Notes: a model not told the origin generated them from the sequence alone. DNA of 64,000 nt from UBA1402 sp964488495 (GCA_964488495.1 CAZAUQ010000004.1:6440-70439), one strand, 5' to 3'; shown: positions 50,640-59,641, counted from the stretch's first letter. Translations and numbers: made by a program.

Positions 50640-53114
50640 CTAGAGGAACAAATTCAGTCCGGCCGATTCGGTTTTTTCCAGGTAAGTGGCTACGCCGCCA
50701 ATTTGTACTCCGTCGATGAATTCCTCGGCTTTAACTCCCATTACATCCATGGACATCTGGCAGGCGATAAACTGAGCTCCGTTGTTCAGGGCGGTCTGGA
50801 TCATATCTTCCAGCGCATCGATTTGTTTGTTGCGCATGATCATTCGCATCATTTTCCCGCCAATGCCTGCCATGTTTAGTTTGGAAAGCCCCAGCTTCCG
50901 GCTGGAACCGGGCAGCATCATACCAAACATTTTACCGAAGAAGTCTTTTTGAACCTTGGGTTTGTGCTGACGTTTAATAACGTTCAGTCCCCAGAAGGTG
51001 AAAAAGATGGTGACTTTTTTGCCCGAAGCCAACGCACCGTTGGCAATTACAAAAGTGGCCAGCGCTTTGTCCAGGTCGTCGCTGAAGCAAATCAGGGTGG
51101 CGTCTTTGCCGCCGGCTTGCGAAATCTGCTGTACAGGCTGAGTCTTTTTGCGAATCACTGCCGATATTTCTGCTCCGCTTTGTTGAAGATCGAGCAATTC
51201 ATTTCCGGTAATGTTGGCCCAGGCTTGTACATCTTTGTAAAAACCAGGGTCGGAAGCCGTAATTTTAAAAGCTTCTCCCTCGCTGAGTTCATCCATGGAA
51301 GACTTTAGTTTGAGTACAGGGCCGGGGCATTTCAATCCGCAGGCATCAATAAGCTTGAGATTACCGAAGTTGGCAGTAGCAGCCACAGTTTCATTTTTTT
51401 TGCCTTGATAAATCAGGTCGTCGTGACCGATGTAATCTCCTTCGAAGATGTCTTCGTTGCTTTGTTTTTGGCTGGCTGTTTCATAGGTTTTAAGCCCTCC
51501 TGAAAGGTTGTAGACTTCCTTATAACCATTCTGCATAAGAATGCGGCAGGCAACGTGAGCTCTTAAGCCAACACCGCAGAATACCACCAGTTTTTTATCT
51601 TTAGGGATTTCATCCAGATGCTTCCTGAATTCGTCCAGTGGAATATTGACAGCGCCTTCGATGCTGCCCAGTTCAAATTCATCGGCCGTGCGTACGTCAA
51701 TCAACAGGCTGCCGTTTTCCCTGCAAGATGCAATATCTCTCCAATAGATGGTTTTGGTAATGCCTTCCAGGATGTTTTCGGCCACCATACCGGCGATATT
51801 TACCGGATCCTTGGCCGAAGAGAAAGGAGGAGCGTAAGCGTGTTCAACAAAAGCCAGATCATGTACCGTTACGCCTTGTCTGAGAGCAGCCGAAAGCAAA
51901 TCAATTCTTTTATCCACTCCGTCGTAACCCACTATTTGTGCTCCCAGCAATTTGCCGTCTCCGGGAGCGAAAGAAATCTTGACAGACATGGGCAGGGCTC
52001 CCGGATAATAACCCGCGTGCGAAGAAGCATGTATGGTTGAATCGTAATGGGGAATATTCATTTTGGCCAGCATTTTGCCCGAAACCCCGGTAGAGGCTAC
52101 CGTCAGATCGAATACTTTGGCTATGGCCGTATTGACGGAACCGGTATATTCTTTTTTGTTGCCCATGACCAAATTATCGGCCAATATGCGGGCTTGTTTG
52201 TTGGCCGGCCCGGCCAGGTAGGTAATCATGTTGGTATGAGTGACCGGATTCTCAAATTCAATGACATCGCCCAGGGAATAAATATCGGGATCGGAGGTTT
52301 GTAAATACTTGTTTACTACGACACCTCCGGTTTGGCCTATTTCCAGGTTGCAGGCTTTGGCTAGTTTATTGTCGGGCCTTACGCCTATGGAAAGTACCAC
52401 CATGTCGGTTTCAATCTGCTTTGTTGTATCGAGTGTGGCCAGAATTTTTTCTCCTTTTTTGGAAAAGGATACAACAGCGGTTTTCAGATAGAATGCTACA
52501 TTTTTTATTTTAAGGTGCTGATGGACAAGGGCGGCCATGGAATAATCCAAAGGAGTCATCACTTGATCGGCCATTTCTACTATGGTCACCTTCAGTCCGG
52601 CGTGATGTAAGTTCTCTGCCATTTCTAAACCAATAAAGCCAGCCCCGACTACCAGAGCATGGCGGGGCTGTTTTTGCTCAATGTAGCTTTTAATTTTATC
52701 GGTATCCGGTACGTTGCGCAGGGTAAAAATACCTTCCTGGTTAATTCCGGGGAGCATAGGTTTTATGGGTTCGGCCCCCGGAGAAAGAATTAGTTTGTCG
52801 TAGCATTCGGTATATTCGCTTCCTTTTTTAAGGTCTTTCACCAGAACTTCTTTTTTGTTTCTGTCGATGGAAAGCACTTCAGATAAATTTCTGACTTCCA
52901 CATTGAAACGCTGTCCAAAGGATGCCGGTGTTTGCACAAATAATTGATTTCTGTCCTTAATGACACCTCCAATGTAATAGGGCAGGCCGCAATTGGCGTA
53001 CGAAATATGCACCCCCCGCTCAAAAATGATTATTTCGCTTTTTTCGTCCAGACGTCTAAGTCTTGCTGCTGTGGTGGCACCGCCTGCCACTCCGCCGATT
53101 ATCAGGTATTTCAT
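50640..53114 (-). CDS. CoA-disulfide reductase-like flavoprotein fused to rhodanese, TusA and DsrE domains
   Basis: An 824-residue four-part protein. Residues 1-450 form a pyridine nucleotide-disulfide oxidoreductase of the CoA-disulfide reductase type. It has an FAD motif (GGVAGGATTAARL), a single active Cys42 (YANCGLPYYIGG), a second Rossmann motif (VVGAGFIGLEMAENL, 155-169) and HAYAPPFSSAKDPVN (425-439). A rhodanese domain (about 463-545) carries Cys513 in VFCGVGLRAHVA. A TusA-like domain (about 586-657) carries ACGLKCPGPVLKL with Cys592 and Cys596. A DsrE2-like domain (about 671-824) carries Cys785 in QFIACQMS. All sulfur-handling cysteines are present. It probably passes persulfide sulfur between domains using NAD(P)H; substrates are unknown. 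Confidence 0.92.
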   Translation of the reverse strand: MKYLIIGGVAGGATTAARLRRLDEKSEIIIFERGVHISYANCGLPYYIGGVIKDRNQLFVQTPASFGQRFNVEVRNLSEVLSIDRNKKEVLVKDLKKGSEYTECYDKLILSPGAEPIKPMLPGINQEGIFTLRNVPDTDKIKSYIEQKQPRHALVVGAGFIGLEMAENLHHAGLKVTIVEMADQVMTPLDYSMAALVHQHLKIKNVAFYLKTAVVSFSKKGEKILATLDTTKQIETDMVVLSIGVRPDNKLAKACNLEIGQTGGVVVNKYLQTSDPDIYSLGDVIEFENPVTHTNMITYLAGPANKQARILADNLVMGNKKEYTGSVNTAIAKVFDLTVASTGVSGKMLAKMNIPHYDSTIHASSHAGYYPGALPMSVKISFAPGDGKLLGAQIVGYDGVDKRIDLLSAALRQGVTVHDLAFVEHAYAPPFSSAKDPVNIAGMVAENILEGITKTIYWRDIASCRENGSLLIDVRTADEFELGSIEGAVNIPLDEFRKHLDEIPKDKKLVVFCGVGLRAHVACRILMQNGYKEVYNLSGGLKTYETASQKQSNEDIFEGDYIGHDDLIYQGKKNETVAATANFGNLKLIDACGLKCPGPVLKLKSSMDELSEGEAFKITASDPGFYKDVQAWANITGNELLDLQQSGAEISAVIRKKTQPVQQISQAGGKDATLICFSDDLDKALATFVIANGALASGKKVTIFFTFWGLNVIKRQHKPKVQKDFFGKMFGMMLPGSSRKLGLSKLNMAGIGGKMMRMIMRNKQIDALEDMIQTALNNGAQFIACQMSMDVMGVKAEEFIDGVQIGGVATYLEKTESAGLNLFL

Positions 53115-53162
53115 ATTTTAATTTGCTAAAAGTGTATATTGATAGAATATTTTTTCAAAACA

Positions 53163-53170
53163 CAAATATA
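53163..53170 (-). promoter_or_regulatory. Putative -7 box for the persulfide fusion gene
   Basis: On the minus strand this reads TATATTTG, 48 bases before the ATG at 53114. A second match, TATCTTTG, lies further upstream at 53217-53224. Confidence 0.45.
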
Positions 53171-53182
53171 AAAGAATTCTTT
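53171..53182. promoter_or_regulatory. 12-bp palindrome next to the -7 box
   Basis: AAAGAATTCTTT is a perfect palindrome lying where the -33/-7 spacer of the leftward promoter would be. The half-site AATTCTTTT recurs at about 53205. It is a candidate operator. Confidence 0.35.
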
Positions 53183-53216
53183 AATTCGGATTCCATCTTT
53201 CATTAATTCTTTTAAA

Positions 53217-53224
53217 CAAAGATA
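53217..53224 (-). promoter_or_regulatory. Second putative -7 box for the persulfide fusion gene
   Basis: On the minus strand this reads TATCTTTG, about 100 bases before the ATG. No -33 match was found. Confidence 0.35.
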
Positions 53225-53280
53225 AATAGTAAGTTTTGCAGATAATTATGAACAGCTAAATCTTGCTGCCGTATTTTAGT

Positions 53281-53288
53281 TAATTTTG
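53281..53288 (+). promoter_or_regulatory. Putative -7 box for the heavy-metal exporter gene
   Basis: TAATTTTG matches TAnnTTTG, 24 bases before the ATG at 53313. A TTG at 53263-53265 is only 15 bases upstream. Confidence 0.45.
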
Positions 53289-53312
53289 TCGGTTATTTTA
53301 CAAACAATAAAG

Positions 53313-54341
53313 ATGAAGGAACTCTTGGTTGAAACGCTCATGCATGCGCTTACGATAACGGGCTTTGTCATGCTGATGATGGTGGTGGTTGAATACATTA
53401 ATGTACAAAACAAAAACCGCTGGGCCGAAAAATTGCGGCATTCTCCTCTGATGCAAATTTTAATGGCAACCATCCTGGGGATTATACCCGGCTGTATGGG
53501 AAGTTTTGTGGTAGTGTCTTTGTACACACACAGGATGATAGGCCTGGCTGCCGTTGTGGCGGCCATGATTGCTACAAGCGGAGACGAAGCTTTTGTGATG
53601 TTCGCTCTTTTCCCGGGCAAGGCCTTGTTGTTGCATGGGATAATTTTTATTATTGCCCTCCTGGTAGGTTGGATAATTTATTTATTCAGCAAAAAAGAAA
53701 AAGAACCGGCGGAACCTCAGCATGGCTTTGTGATTCATCAAAAAAATTATTGCAAATGTTTTGATAAGAGTATTATACTTCCTCAACTCAGGAGAATTAC
53801 CTTTGAACGCAGTCTTTTGCTTTTCGCTACCACCGTATTCTCGCTGCTTATTATTTTAGGTGTAATTGGCCACGAAGGCTGGGGTTGGGAAAAAGTCACC
53901 TTGCTGGCCGGCAGCTTTTTTCTTTTGTTTGTGTTTTTAACTGTTCCGGAACATTTTCTTAAAGAGCATTTGTACAACCACATCATCAAAAAGCATTTTT
54001 TACGCATATTGCTCTGGTCCTGGGGAGCTTTTATCGTTCTTCACTTTGTACAAACGGAGCAACTATTGAGTACTTTAGTTGAAAACAATCCTTACTGGAT
54101 TTTACTGGCAGCCGTATTGATAGGTATCATTCCCGAATCGGGCCCGCATTTGGTCTTTGTGACTTTGTTTTCTCAGCAACTGATTCCTTTTAGTATTCTT
54201 CTGGCCAGTTCCATAGTACAGGATGGTCACGGCATGCTGCCGATGTTGGCCGAAAGCCGCAAAGACTTTTTCCTGATCAAGGGCATTAATGTGCTGGTAG
54301 GTCTGGCGGTCGGCCTGGTATTGCTCTTTTTTGGGCTTTGA
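53313..54341 (+). CDS. Predicted 10TM heavy-metal exporter (ArsP_2/putative manganese transporter family)
   Basis: A 342-residue integral membrane protein with about ten hydrophobic helices in two halves, split by a charged cytoplasmic loop (about 130-165). That loop holds the metal-like ligands HGFVIHQKNYCKC. The first half carries ILGIIPGCMGSFVVVSLYTHR and ATSGDEAFVMFALFPGKAL; the second carries IGIIPESGPHLVFVTLF and QDGHGMLPMLAES. The repeated G-x-IP-x-x-G and D/E-containing motifs are typical of this transporter group. The transported ion is inferred only from the family. The ATG at 53313 was chosen by its promoter distance. Confidence 0.78.
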   Translation: MKELLVETLMHALTITGFVMLMMVVVEYINVQNKNRWAEKLRHSPLMQILMATILGIIPGCMGSFVVVSLYTHRMIGLAAVVAAMIATSGDEAFVMFALFPGKALLLHGIIFIIALLVGWIIYLFSKKEKEPAEPQHGFVIHQKNYCKCFDKSIILPQLRRITFERSLLLFATTVFSLLIILGVIGHEGWGWEKVTLLAGSFFLLFVFLTVPEHFLKEHLYNHIIKKHFLRILLWSWGAFIVLHFVQTEQLLSTLVENNPYWILLAAVLIGIIPESGPHLVFVTLFSQQLIPFSILLASSIVQDGHGMLPMLAESRKDFFLIKGINVLVGLAVGLVLLFFGL

Positions 54342-54354
54342 GGAACTCTGGCCT

Positions 54355-55299
54355 CTATCCGGATTTTTTGGCAGATTTTATGAATAAGTGCCTTAGAGCT
54401 TCGTTGTTCATCCAAAGCAAGGAGGCTCCGATTACTACAACACCGCTTATTGAATAAACATCGGGCGACTCTTCGGGCAGTATCAGCCAAGTGAGTATGG
54501 CCCCAAACACCGGAATGATGAATTTCCAGCTGTTGAGGTAGGATATTTTTACTCCAGGGCGTTTCAGCAGGGTAAACCACAAGGCAAATGCCGCTGCCGA
54601 CAGAAAACTCAACCAAGCCAGTGACAGCCAAAATTCGGCCGGAAAATTCAGACTTGTCGGCATGGTTTCAAAGGGAATGGAAATCAGGATCAACAAGATT
54701 CCTCCAATCAACAGCGAAGAAGAGCTGAGTACCAGCATAGAAAGTTCTCGTTTGCTTTTTTTGACGATAACGTTGTAGAGTCCGCTTACCAGATTGTTCC
54801 CAATCAGGAGCAATACGCCGATTAATTCCAGGCTGCCGGCGTTGTCTTTGGTTTGCCTTCCCAGATTGATGATTACTATACCTATAATTCCCAGCATAAT
54901 ACTGCCAGCGCTGCGCCATGTTATTTTGTCGTCCTTAATAAACAAATGGGCAACAATGGCGGCAAACAAGGGGCCGGAGCCATTAATCATGGCTCCCATG
55001 GATGCGGGAACCATATTCATGCCGGTGTAAAATAGACCGTACATGAGCACTGTTTGCAAAAGGGCAATCAGCAGCACATACCAGAAATGGGTTTTAACAG
55101 ATTGAAAATAAGCCCTGAACTTGCCATAATACAGAAGAATCAGTATACCGGCAATAAAAAATCGAATGCCTGCAAACAAGAAAGGGCTCATGTAGCTCAG
55201 CCCGATTTTTACTCCGGTAAATGCGGTTGACCAAAGCAAACAGGCCACGATAGCCATAAAGGCCGAACCTTGGACAAAACTTTTGGTTTGTTGATTCAT
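54355..55299 (-). CDS. EamA-family (DMT) transporter
   Basis: A 314-residue membrane protein with ten predicted helices in two EamA repeats (about 12-145 and 160-300). Each has the pattern of alternating short helices seen in drug/metabolite transporters. The first repeat holds LLWSTAFTGVKIGLSYMSPFLFAGIRFFIAG, and the second ends with a P-V-F-G-A-I-L-T-W segment. Export of amino acids or other small metabolites is common in the family. Its start lies six bases after the trpS stop and may place it under the trpS promoter. It converges on the heavy-metal exporter gene with a 13-base gap. Confidence 0.88.
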   Translation of the reverse strand: MNQQTKSFVQGSAFMAIVACLLWSTAFTGVKIGLSYMSPFLFAGIRFFIAGILILLYYGKFRAYFQSVKTHFWYVLLIALLQTVLMYGLFYTGMNMVPASMGAMINGSGPLFAAIVAHLFIKDDKITWRSAGSIMLGIIGIVIINLGRQTKDNAGSLELIGVLLLIGNNLVSGLYNVIVKKSKRELSMLVLSSSSLLIGGILLILISIPFETMPTSLNFPAEFWLSLAWLSFLSAAAFALWFTLLKRPGVKISYLNSWKFIIPVFGAILTWLILPEESPDVYSISGVVVIGASLLWMNNEALRHLFIKSAKKSG

Positions 55300-55305
55300 T
55301 TAGAA

Positions 55306-56295
55306 TTAAAAAGGCCGGATGCCCATAATGTGGCGTACTTCGCGCAGGGTGGCGGAAGCGCTGGCACGTGCTTTCTCAGCACCGTTAGCAGCCACTTTGC
55401 GCAGGTAATCTTCGTTGTTATATATTTCCAGGTAGCGTTCACGGATAGGAGTGGTGAGTGCGATGATATCCGCGGCCAATTGTTTTTTGAGGTCTCCGTA
55501 GCGAATGCTGCAGTTATTCCATTGTTCTTCAAAATAGTCCACCGTGTCCTTGCCCGAAACATTGCGCAGTATAACAAAGAGGTTTTCGATGGCTTCAGGT
55601 TTGGGAGAATTTGGTGCCTCGGGCCCCACATCGGTAAGTGCTTTCATCACCTTCTTTTGAATAAGCTTAGGATCTTCGCACAAAAAGATGCAATTGCCTT
55701 CGGATTTGCCCATTTTGCCGCTGCCGTCCAGACCTGGAATTTTAATTAGTTCCTGGTCGAAATTGTAGGGTTTGGGTTCAGTAAAAAAATTCACCTCGTA
55801 CAAATTGTTGAAACGCCGGGCAAAACGCCGGGTGAGTTCCAGGTGTTGTTCCTGGTCTTTGCCCACGGGCACCTTGTCAGCGTTGTGCTGCAAGATGTCT
55901 GCAGCCATCAGAGTTGGATAGGTGAGCAGGCCGGCATTCACGTTTTCGGGTTGTTTCCGGGCTTTTTCTTTGAAAGAGGTGGTTTTGGCCAGCTCGCCCA
56001 TGTAGGCGTGCATATTGAGCAAGAGATAAAGCTCCAGGGTTTCGGGAACATCGCTTTGCACGTAAATAGTGGCTACATCGGGATCGATTCCTACAGCCAG
56101 ATACTCACAAAGGATATCTTTCACATTTGCGTGCAGGAATTTAGGATCCGGGTGTGTGGTAAGAGAATGGTAATCTGCGATAAAAAAGAAGCAACGATTT
56201 TCGTGTTGCATCCGGACAAAATTGCGCAGAGCGCCAAAATAGTTACCCAGATGCAGATGCCCTGTGGAGCGTATTCCGCTTAAAACTGTATCCAT
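55306..56295 (-). CDS. trpS: Tryptophanyl-tRNA synthetase
   Basis: A 329-residue class Ic aminoacyl-tRNA synthetase that charges tRNA-Trp. The HIGH-like motif STGHLHLGNYFG lies at about 10-21, and the KMSKS-like motif is KMGKSEGN (about 193-200). Also visible are ADYHSLTTHPD and GKDQEQHLELTRR. The ATG at 56295 was chosen at MDTVLSGIRSTG, the usual start. A putative promoter precedes it, 59 bases after the argF' stop. Confidence 0.96.
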   Translation of the reverse strand: MDTVLSGIRSTGHLHLGNYFGALRNFVRMQHENRCFFFIADYHSLTTHPDPKFLHANVKDILCEYLAVGIDPDVATIYVQSDVPETLELYLLLNMHAYMGELAKTTSFKEKARKQPENVNAGLLTYPTLMAADILQHNADKVPVGKDQEQHLELTRRFARRFNNLYEVNFFTEPKPYNFDQELIKIPGLDGSGKMGKSEGNCIFLCEDPKLIQKKVMKALTDVGPEAPNSPKPEAIENLFVILRNVSGKDTVDYFEEQWNNCSIRYGDLKKQLAADIIALTTPIRERYLEIYNNEDYLRKVAANGAEKARASASATLREVRHIMGIRPF

Positions 56296-56313
56296 TTCTA
56301 TTAAATTGAGCTG

Positions 56314-56344
56314 CAAAGGTACGTTTTTCGGTGGAATTTATAAA
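56314..56344 (-). promoter_or_regulatory. Putative trpS promoter
   Basis: The minus strand reads TTTA (56341-56344), 19 bases, then TACCTTTG (56314-56321), an exact -7 match at the correct distance, 18 bases before the trpS ATG. Confidence 0.55.
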
Positions 56345-56354
56345 GCAGCCTATT

Positions 56355-57314
56355 TCATTTATTTAAACCTTCGAGGATGCGTTTTAGTACAGTCTGGGCC
56401 GAAAATTCCCTGTTGGCGGCTTCGGGGATAACAATCGAGCGAGGTCCTTCGATTACCTCGTCGCTCACAATCATGTTTCGTCTTACAGGCAGGCAATGCA
56501 TAAAACGGGCATCGTTGGTCAGGGCCATCTTTTTACTGTCGATGGTCCAGGAACGATCCTGGCTAAGAATCTTACCGTAATTCGGATCGGCAAAAGCCGC
56601 CCAGTTTTTGGCGTACACAAAGTCTGCACCCTCCAGGGCTTTGTCTTGATCGTATTCGATCCTGGCTTTGCCGGAAAATTCAGGAGCCAGCTCATAGCCC
56701 CGGGGATGGGTAATGACGAAGTCATAATCGCATAGGTTCATAGTTTCTGCAAAGCTGTTGGGAACTGCCTGAGGCAGGGCTTTGGGATGAGGAGCCCATG
56801 TAAGTACCACTTTGGGGCGTGCTGTTTCCTTGAATTCTTCGATAGTAATAAGGTCGGCAAAACTTTGCAGTGGATGGCGGGTAGCAGCCTCCATGCTGAA
56901 AACCGGCTTGCCGGAATAGTGCATAAACTGGCTTAGTATTTTTTCGGAATAATCGTCGGCTTTGCTTTCGAAGCGGGCAAAGGAACGCACACCGATCACA
57001 TCGCAGTAGGAACCCATCACCGGGATGGCTTCGAGCAGGTGTTCCGATTTATCTCCGTCCATTATGACGCCACGTTCGGTTTCGAGCTTCCAGGCTCCCT
57101 GGTTTACATCGAGTACCATAACATTCATTCCCAGATTCATGGCTGCCTTTTGAGTACTCAGGCGCGTTCTCAGGCTGGAGTTGAAAAACAACATCAATAA
57201 GGTCTTGTTTTTGCCCAGGTTTTGCCAGGCGAAAGGATTGGCTTTGATCTGCAGGGCTTCGCTGACTGCGGCTTTGAGGTCGCCCAGGTCGCTGATGCTG
57301 GTAAAATGTCTCAT
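56355..57314 (-). CDS. argF': N-succinylornithine transcarbamylase-type carbamoyltransferase
   Basis: Transfers the carbamoyl group of carbamoyl phosphate to an N2-acylated ornithine in arginine synthesis. It has 319 residues and is strongly similar in layout to the characterised Bacteroides fragilis SOTCase. Landmarks are FFNSSLRTRLS (carbamoyl-phosphate loop), LDVNQGAWKLETERG, MEAATRHPLQSFADL, WAPHPKALPQAVPNSF and HCLPVRRNMIV. The key specificity residue is Ser90 in MDGDKSEHLLE, where B. fragilis has Pro and acetylornithine enzymes have Glu. It overlaps the proA stop by one base and is the last gene of the arginine/proline operon. Confidence 0.94.
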   Translation of the reverse strand: MRHFTSISDLGDLKAAVSEALQIKANPFAWQNLGKNKTLLMLFFNSSLRTRLSTQKAAMNLGMNVMVLDVNQGAWKLETERGVIMDGDKSEHLLEAIPVMGSYCDVIGVRSFARFESKADDYSEKILSQFMHYSGKPVFSMEAATRHPLQSFADLITIEEFKETARPKVVLTWAPHPKALPQAVPNSFAETMNLCDYDFVITHPRGYELAPEFSGKARIEYDQDKALEGADFVYAKNWAAFADPNYGKILSQDRSWTIDSKKMALTNDARFMHCLPVRRNMIVSDEVIEGPRSIVIPEAANREFSAQTVLKRILEGLNK

Positions 57315-58564
57315 TATTTTGAACGAATTTGTCCGTTGCCGGTAATTAAATATTTGTAAGTAGTAATTTCTTTTAAGGCCATCGGGCCTCTGGCATGCAG
57401 CTTTTGCGTGCTGATGCCAATTTCGGCTCCCAGGCCGAATTGAGCACCGTCGGTAAAGGCGGTCGATACATTTACATAAACGCAGGCCGCATCTACCCGT
57501 TTACAAAAGAGTCTGGACTGTTCTGGGTCTTCGCAGACGATAGCTTCGCTGTGTCCCGATGAATAGCGGGCTATGTGTTCGATGGCTTCCTGAGTGGAAC
57601 CAACCGTTTTGATGGCCATCTTATAGTCCAGAAACTCCGTGCCGTAATGCTCTTCGCCGGCCGGTAATAACAAATGATCGGGGTAATGGCCTTTGAGAGC
57701 TGCCAGCGCTTCGGAGTCGGCGTAGATGATGACCTGTTCATCCTGCAGTTTGCGGCAAACGACAGGCAAATCCTGCAACCGGGAGCGGTGCAGCAACATG
57801 CAGTCCAGAGCATTGCAAACACTCACCCGGCGGGTTTTGGCATTATGAACAATGCTTGCTGCTTTCAGGATGTCGGCAGAGCTGTCCACATACGTATGAC
57901 AAATGCCCGCACCGGTTTCTATGACCGGTACCAGCGAATGGCTGCGTACATGGTTGATCAGCGACTGGCTGCCTCTGGGAATAATCAGGTCGACATAGTT
58001 TGTTGACTTCATGAGCTCGTCGGTGGCCTGTCGATCGGGAGGTAAAAGTAAAACCGCCTCGCGGGGGAAACCGTGTTTGAGCAGTTGTTGTTGTATCAAT
58101 CCAACGATGGCTGTATTTGAATATTCCGCATCCGAACCGCCTTTGAGTATGCAGGCGTTCCCGGTTTTTATGCAGAGTGAAAACACATCAAAACTGACGT
58201 TGGGTCTGGCTTCGTAAATGATACCGATCACACCGAAAGGCACTCTGACTTTTTTTATAAACATCCCGTTGGGACGTTGTTCATTGCTTAAAATTTCACC
58301 CAGCGGCGAAGGCAGGCCGGCCACCTGGCGCATATCGGAGGCTATGCCCCGAATACGTTCATCGCTGAGTTTGAGCCGATCGTATTTGGGATCTGTGCGA
58401 TCCATCCGGTCCAGATCTTTTTGATTCTCGCCCAGGATGTAAGGAATCTGCGCTTCGGTTTCGGCAGCCAGATCTGTCAGTAATTGCTGAACGGCCTTGT
58501 CGTTGAAATCACTCAATAACATGGAGGCTTGCTTTACCTCTTTGAATTTATTTTCGAGACTCAT
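57314..58564 (-). CDS. proA: Gamma-glutamyl phosphate reductase
   Basis: NADPH-dependent reduction of gamma-glutamyl phosphate to glutamate semialdehyde, the second step of proline synthesis. It has 416 residues from the ATG at 58564, which overlaps the proB stop by one base. It shows VPFGVIGIIYEARPNVSFD (about 104-122), ILKGGSDA, LIIPRGSQSL, the catalytic cysteine region RRVSVCNALDCMLLH (about 268-282) and FGLGAEIGISTQKLHARGP near the end. An earlier in-frame start would overlap proB by about 85 bases. It is tightly coupled with proB and argF'. Confidence 0.96.
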   Translation of the reverse strand: MSLENKFKEVKQASMLLSDFNDKAVQQLLTDLAAETEAQIPYILGENQKDLDRMDRTDPKYDRLKLSDERIRGIASDMRQVAGLPSPLGEILSNEQRPNGMFIKKVRVPFGVIGIIYEARPNVSFDVFSLCIKTGNACILKGGSDAEYSNTAIVGLIQQQLLKHGFPREAVLLLPPDRQATDELMKSTNYVDLIIPRGSQSLINHVRSHSLVPVIETGAGICHTYVDSSADILKAASIVHNAKTRRVSVCNALDCMLLHRSRLQDLPVVCRKLQDEQVIIYADSEALAALKGHYPDHLLLPAGEEHYGTEFLDYKMAIKTVGSTQEAIEHIARYSSGHSEAIVCEDPEQSRLFCKRVDAACVYVNVSTAFTDGAQFGLGAEIGISTQKLHARGPMALKEITTYKYLITGNGQIRSK

Positions 58565-59637
58565 TATTCCAGGTATAAATAATCGTAATGTATAAGGGCT
58601 TTTTGGCCTTTCGATCCGATGAGGCTCCGGGCGGCATTGCTGTCGCAACGTATCTTGCCCACTCCGATCTGGCGCCCTTCGTGGTCAATGACCCGCACAA
58701 TGTCTCCCTTTTCGAATTCGCCTTCGATGTGCTCGATGCCCACTGGTAGCAAGCTGGCCTGAGTGTGCTTTAAAGCCTCGGTACAACCTTGGTTTATATG
58801 TAATTCCCCTTTGGCGAAACCTTCGGAATGTGCAATCCATTTCTTGATGGCAGAGGTTTTTTCGGCAGGCAGAAACAAACTGTGTTTGTTGCGCGGCTCG
58901 GAGCTGAGCAGGTCGGGAATGATGTTTTCTTTTTTCCCGTTGGCTATGATGACCCGGATGCCTTCTTCGGCCAGCTTGGAGGCGATGTTGTATTTGGTGC
59001 GCATGCCTCCTCTGCCGGTGGTAGAACGATCGGTGCTGATGTATTGTCCCAGATCTTGTCCGGGCAATATTTCTCCGATCAATTCAGCTGCGGGATCGTC
59101 CGGGTGCCCTTTGTAGATGCCGTCCACATTGCTGAGGATAAGAAGGACTTCGGCATTCATCATCCCGGCAATCAGCCCCGAAAGTTCGTCGTTGTCGGTG
59201 AACATCAATTCGGTCACAGAAACGGTGTCGTTTTCGTTAACGATGGGGATCACCTTGTTTTCGAGCATCACCTCCATGCAATTTTTTTGATTGAGGTAAT
59301 GCCGCCGGTCGGCAAAATTTTCTTTGGTCGTCAGTATCTGCCCGCAAACAATAGAATGATCCCGGAAAAGATCGTAGTATTTATTGATCAAAATGGCTTG
59401 CCCGATGGCAGAAAAAAGTTGACGTTGTTCTACCTGCCCCAGTTTGCGCGAGGCCTGAATTTCGCTGCGTCCGGCTGCTACGGCTCCCGAGGATACAATA
59501 ATAAGTTCCAGCCCCGCCTTGTGAAGTTCTGCAATCTGATCTGCCAGAGCCGACATTCGGGTAACGTCCAGGGTTCCGTCTTTGCGGGTGAGGACATTGC
59601 TGCCAATTTTAACAACGACACGGCGATAATTGTACAT
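58564..59637 (-). CDS. proB: Glutamate 5-kinase
   Basis: Phosphorylates glutamate to gamma-glutamyl phosphate, the first and usually feedback-inhibited step of proline synthesis. At 357 residues it has an amino acid kinase domain (about 4-250) with VVVKIGSNVLT, IIVSSGAVAAGR, NENDTVSV and GRGGMRTKYNIAS. A C-terminal PUA domain (about 272-350) includes VDHEGRQIGVGK-like sequence. The start lies four bases after the proC stop. Known family members are inhibited by proline through the kinase domain. Confidence 0.96.
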   Translation of the reverse strand: MYNYRRVVVKIGSNVLTRKDGTLDVTRMSALADQIAELHKAGLELIIVSSGAVAAGRSEIQASRKLGQVEQRQLFSAIGQAILINKYYDLFRDHSIVCGQILTTKENFADRRHYLNQKNCMEVMLENKVIPIVNENDTVSVTELMFTDNDELSGLIAGMMNAEVLLILSNVDGIYKGHPDDPAAELIGEILPGQDLGQYISTDRSTTGRGGMRTKYNIASKLAEEGIRVIIANGKKENIIPDLLSSEPRNKHSLFLPAEKTSAIKKWIAHSEGFAKGELHINQGCTEALKHTQASLLPVGIEHIEGEFEKGDIVRVIDHEGRQIGVGKIRCDSNAARSLIGSKGQKALIHYDYLYLE

Positions 59638-59641
59638 AGCT

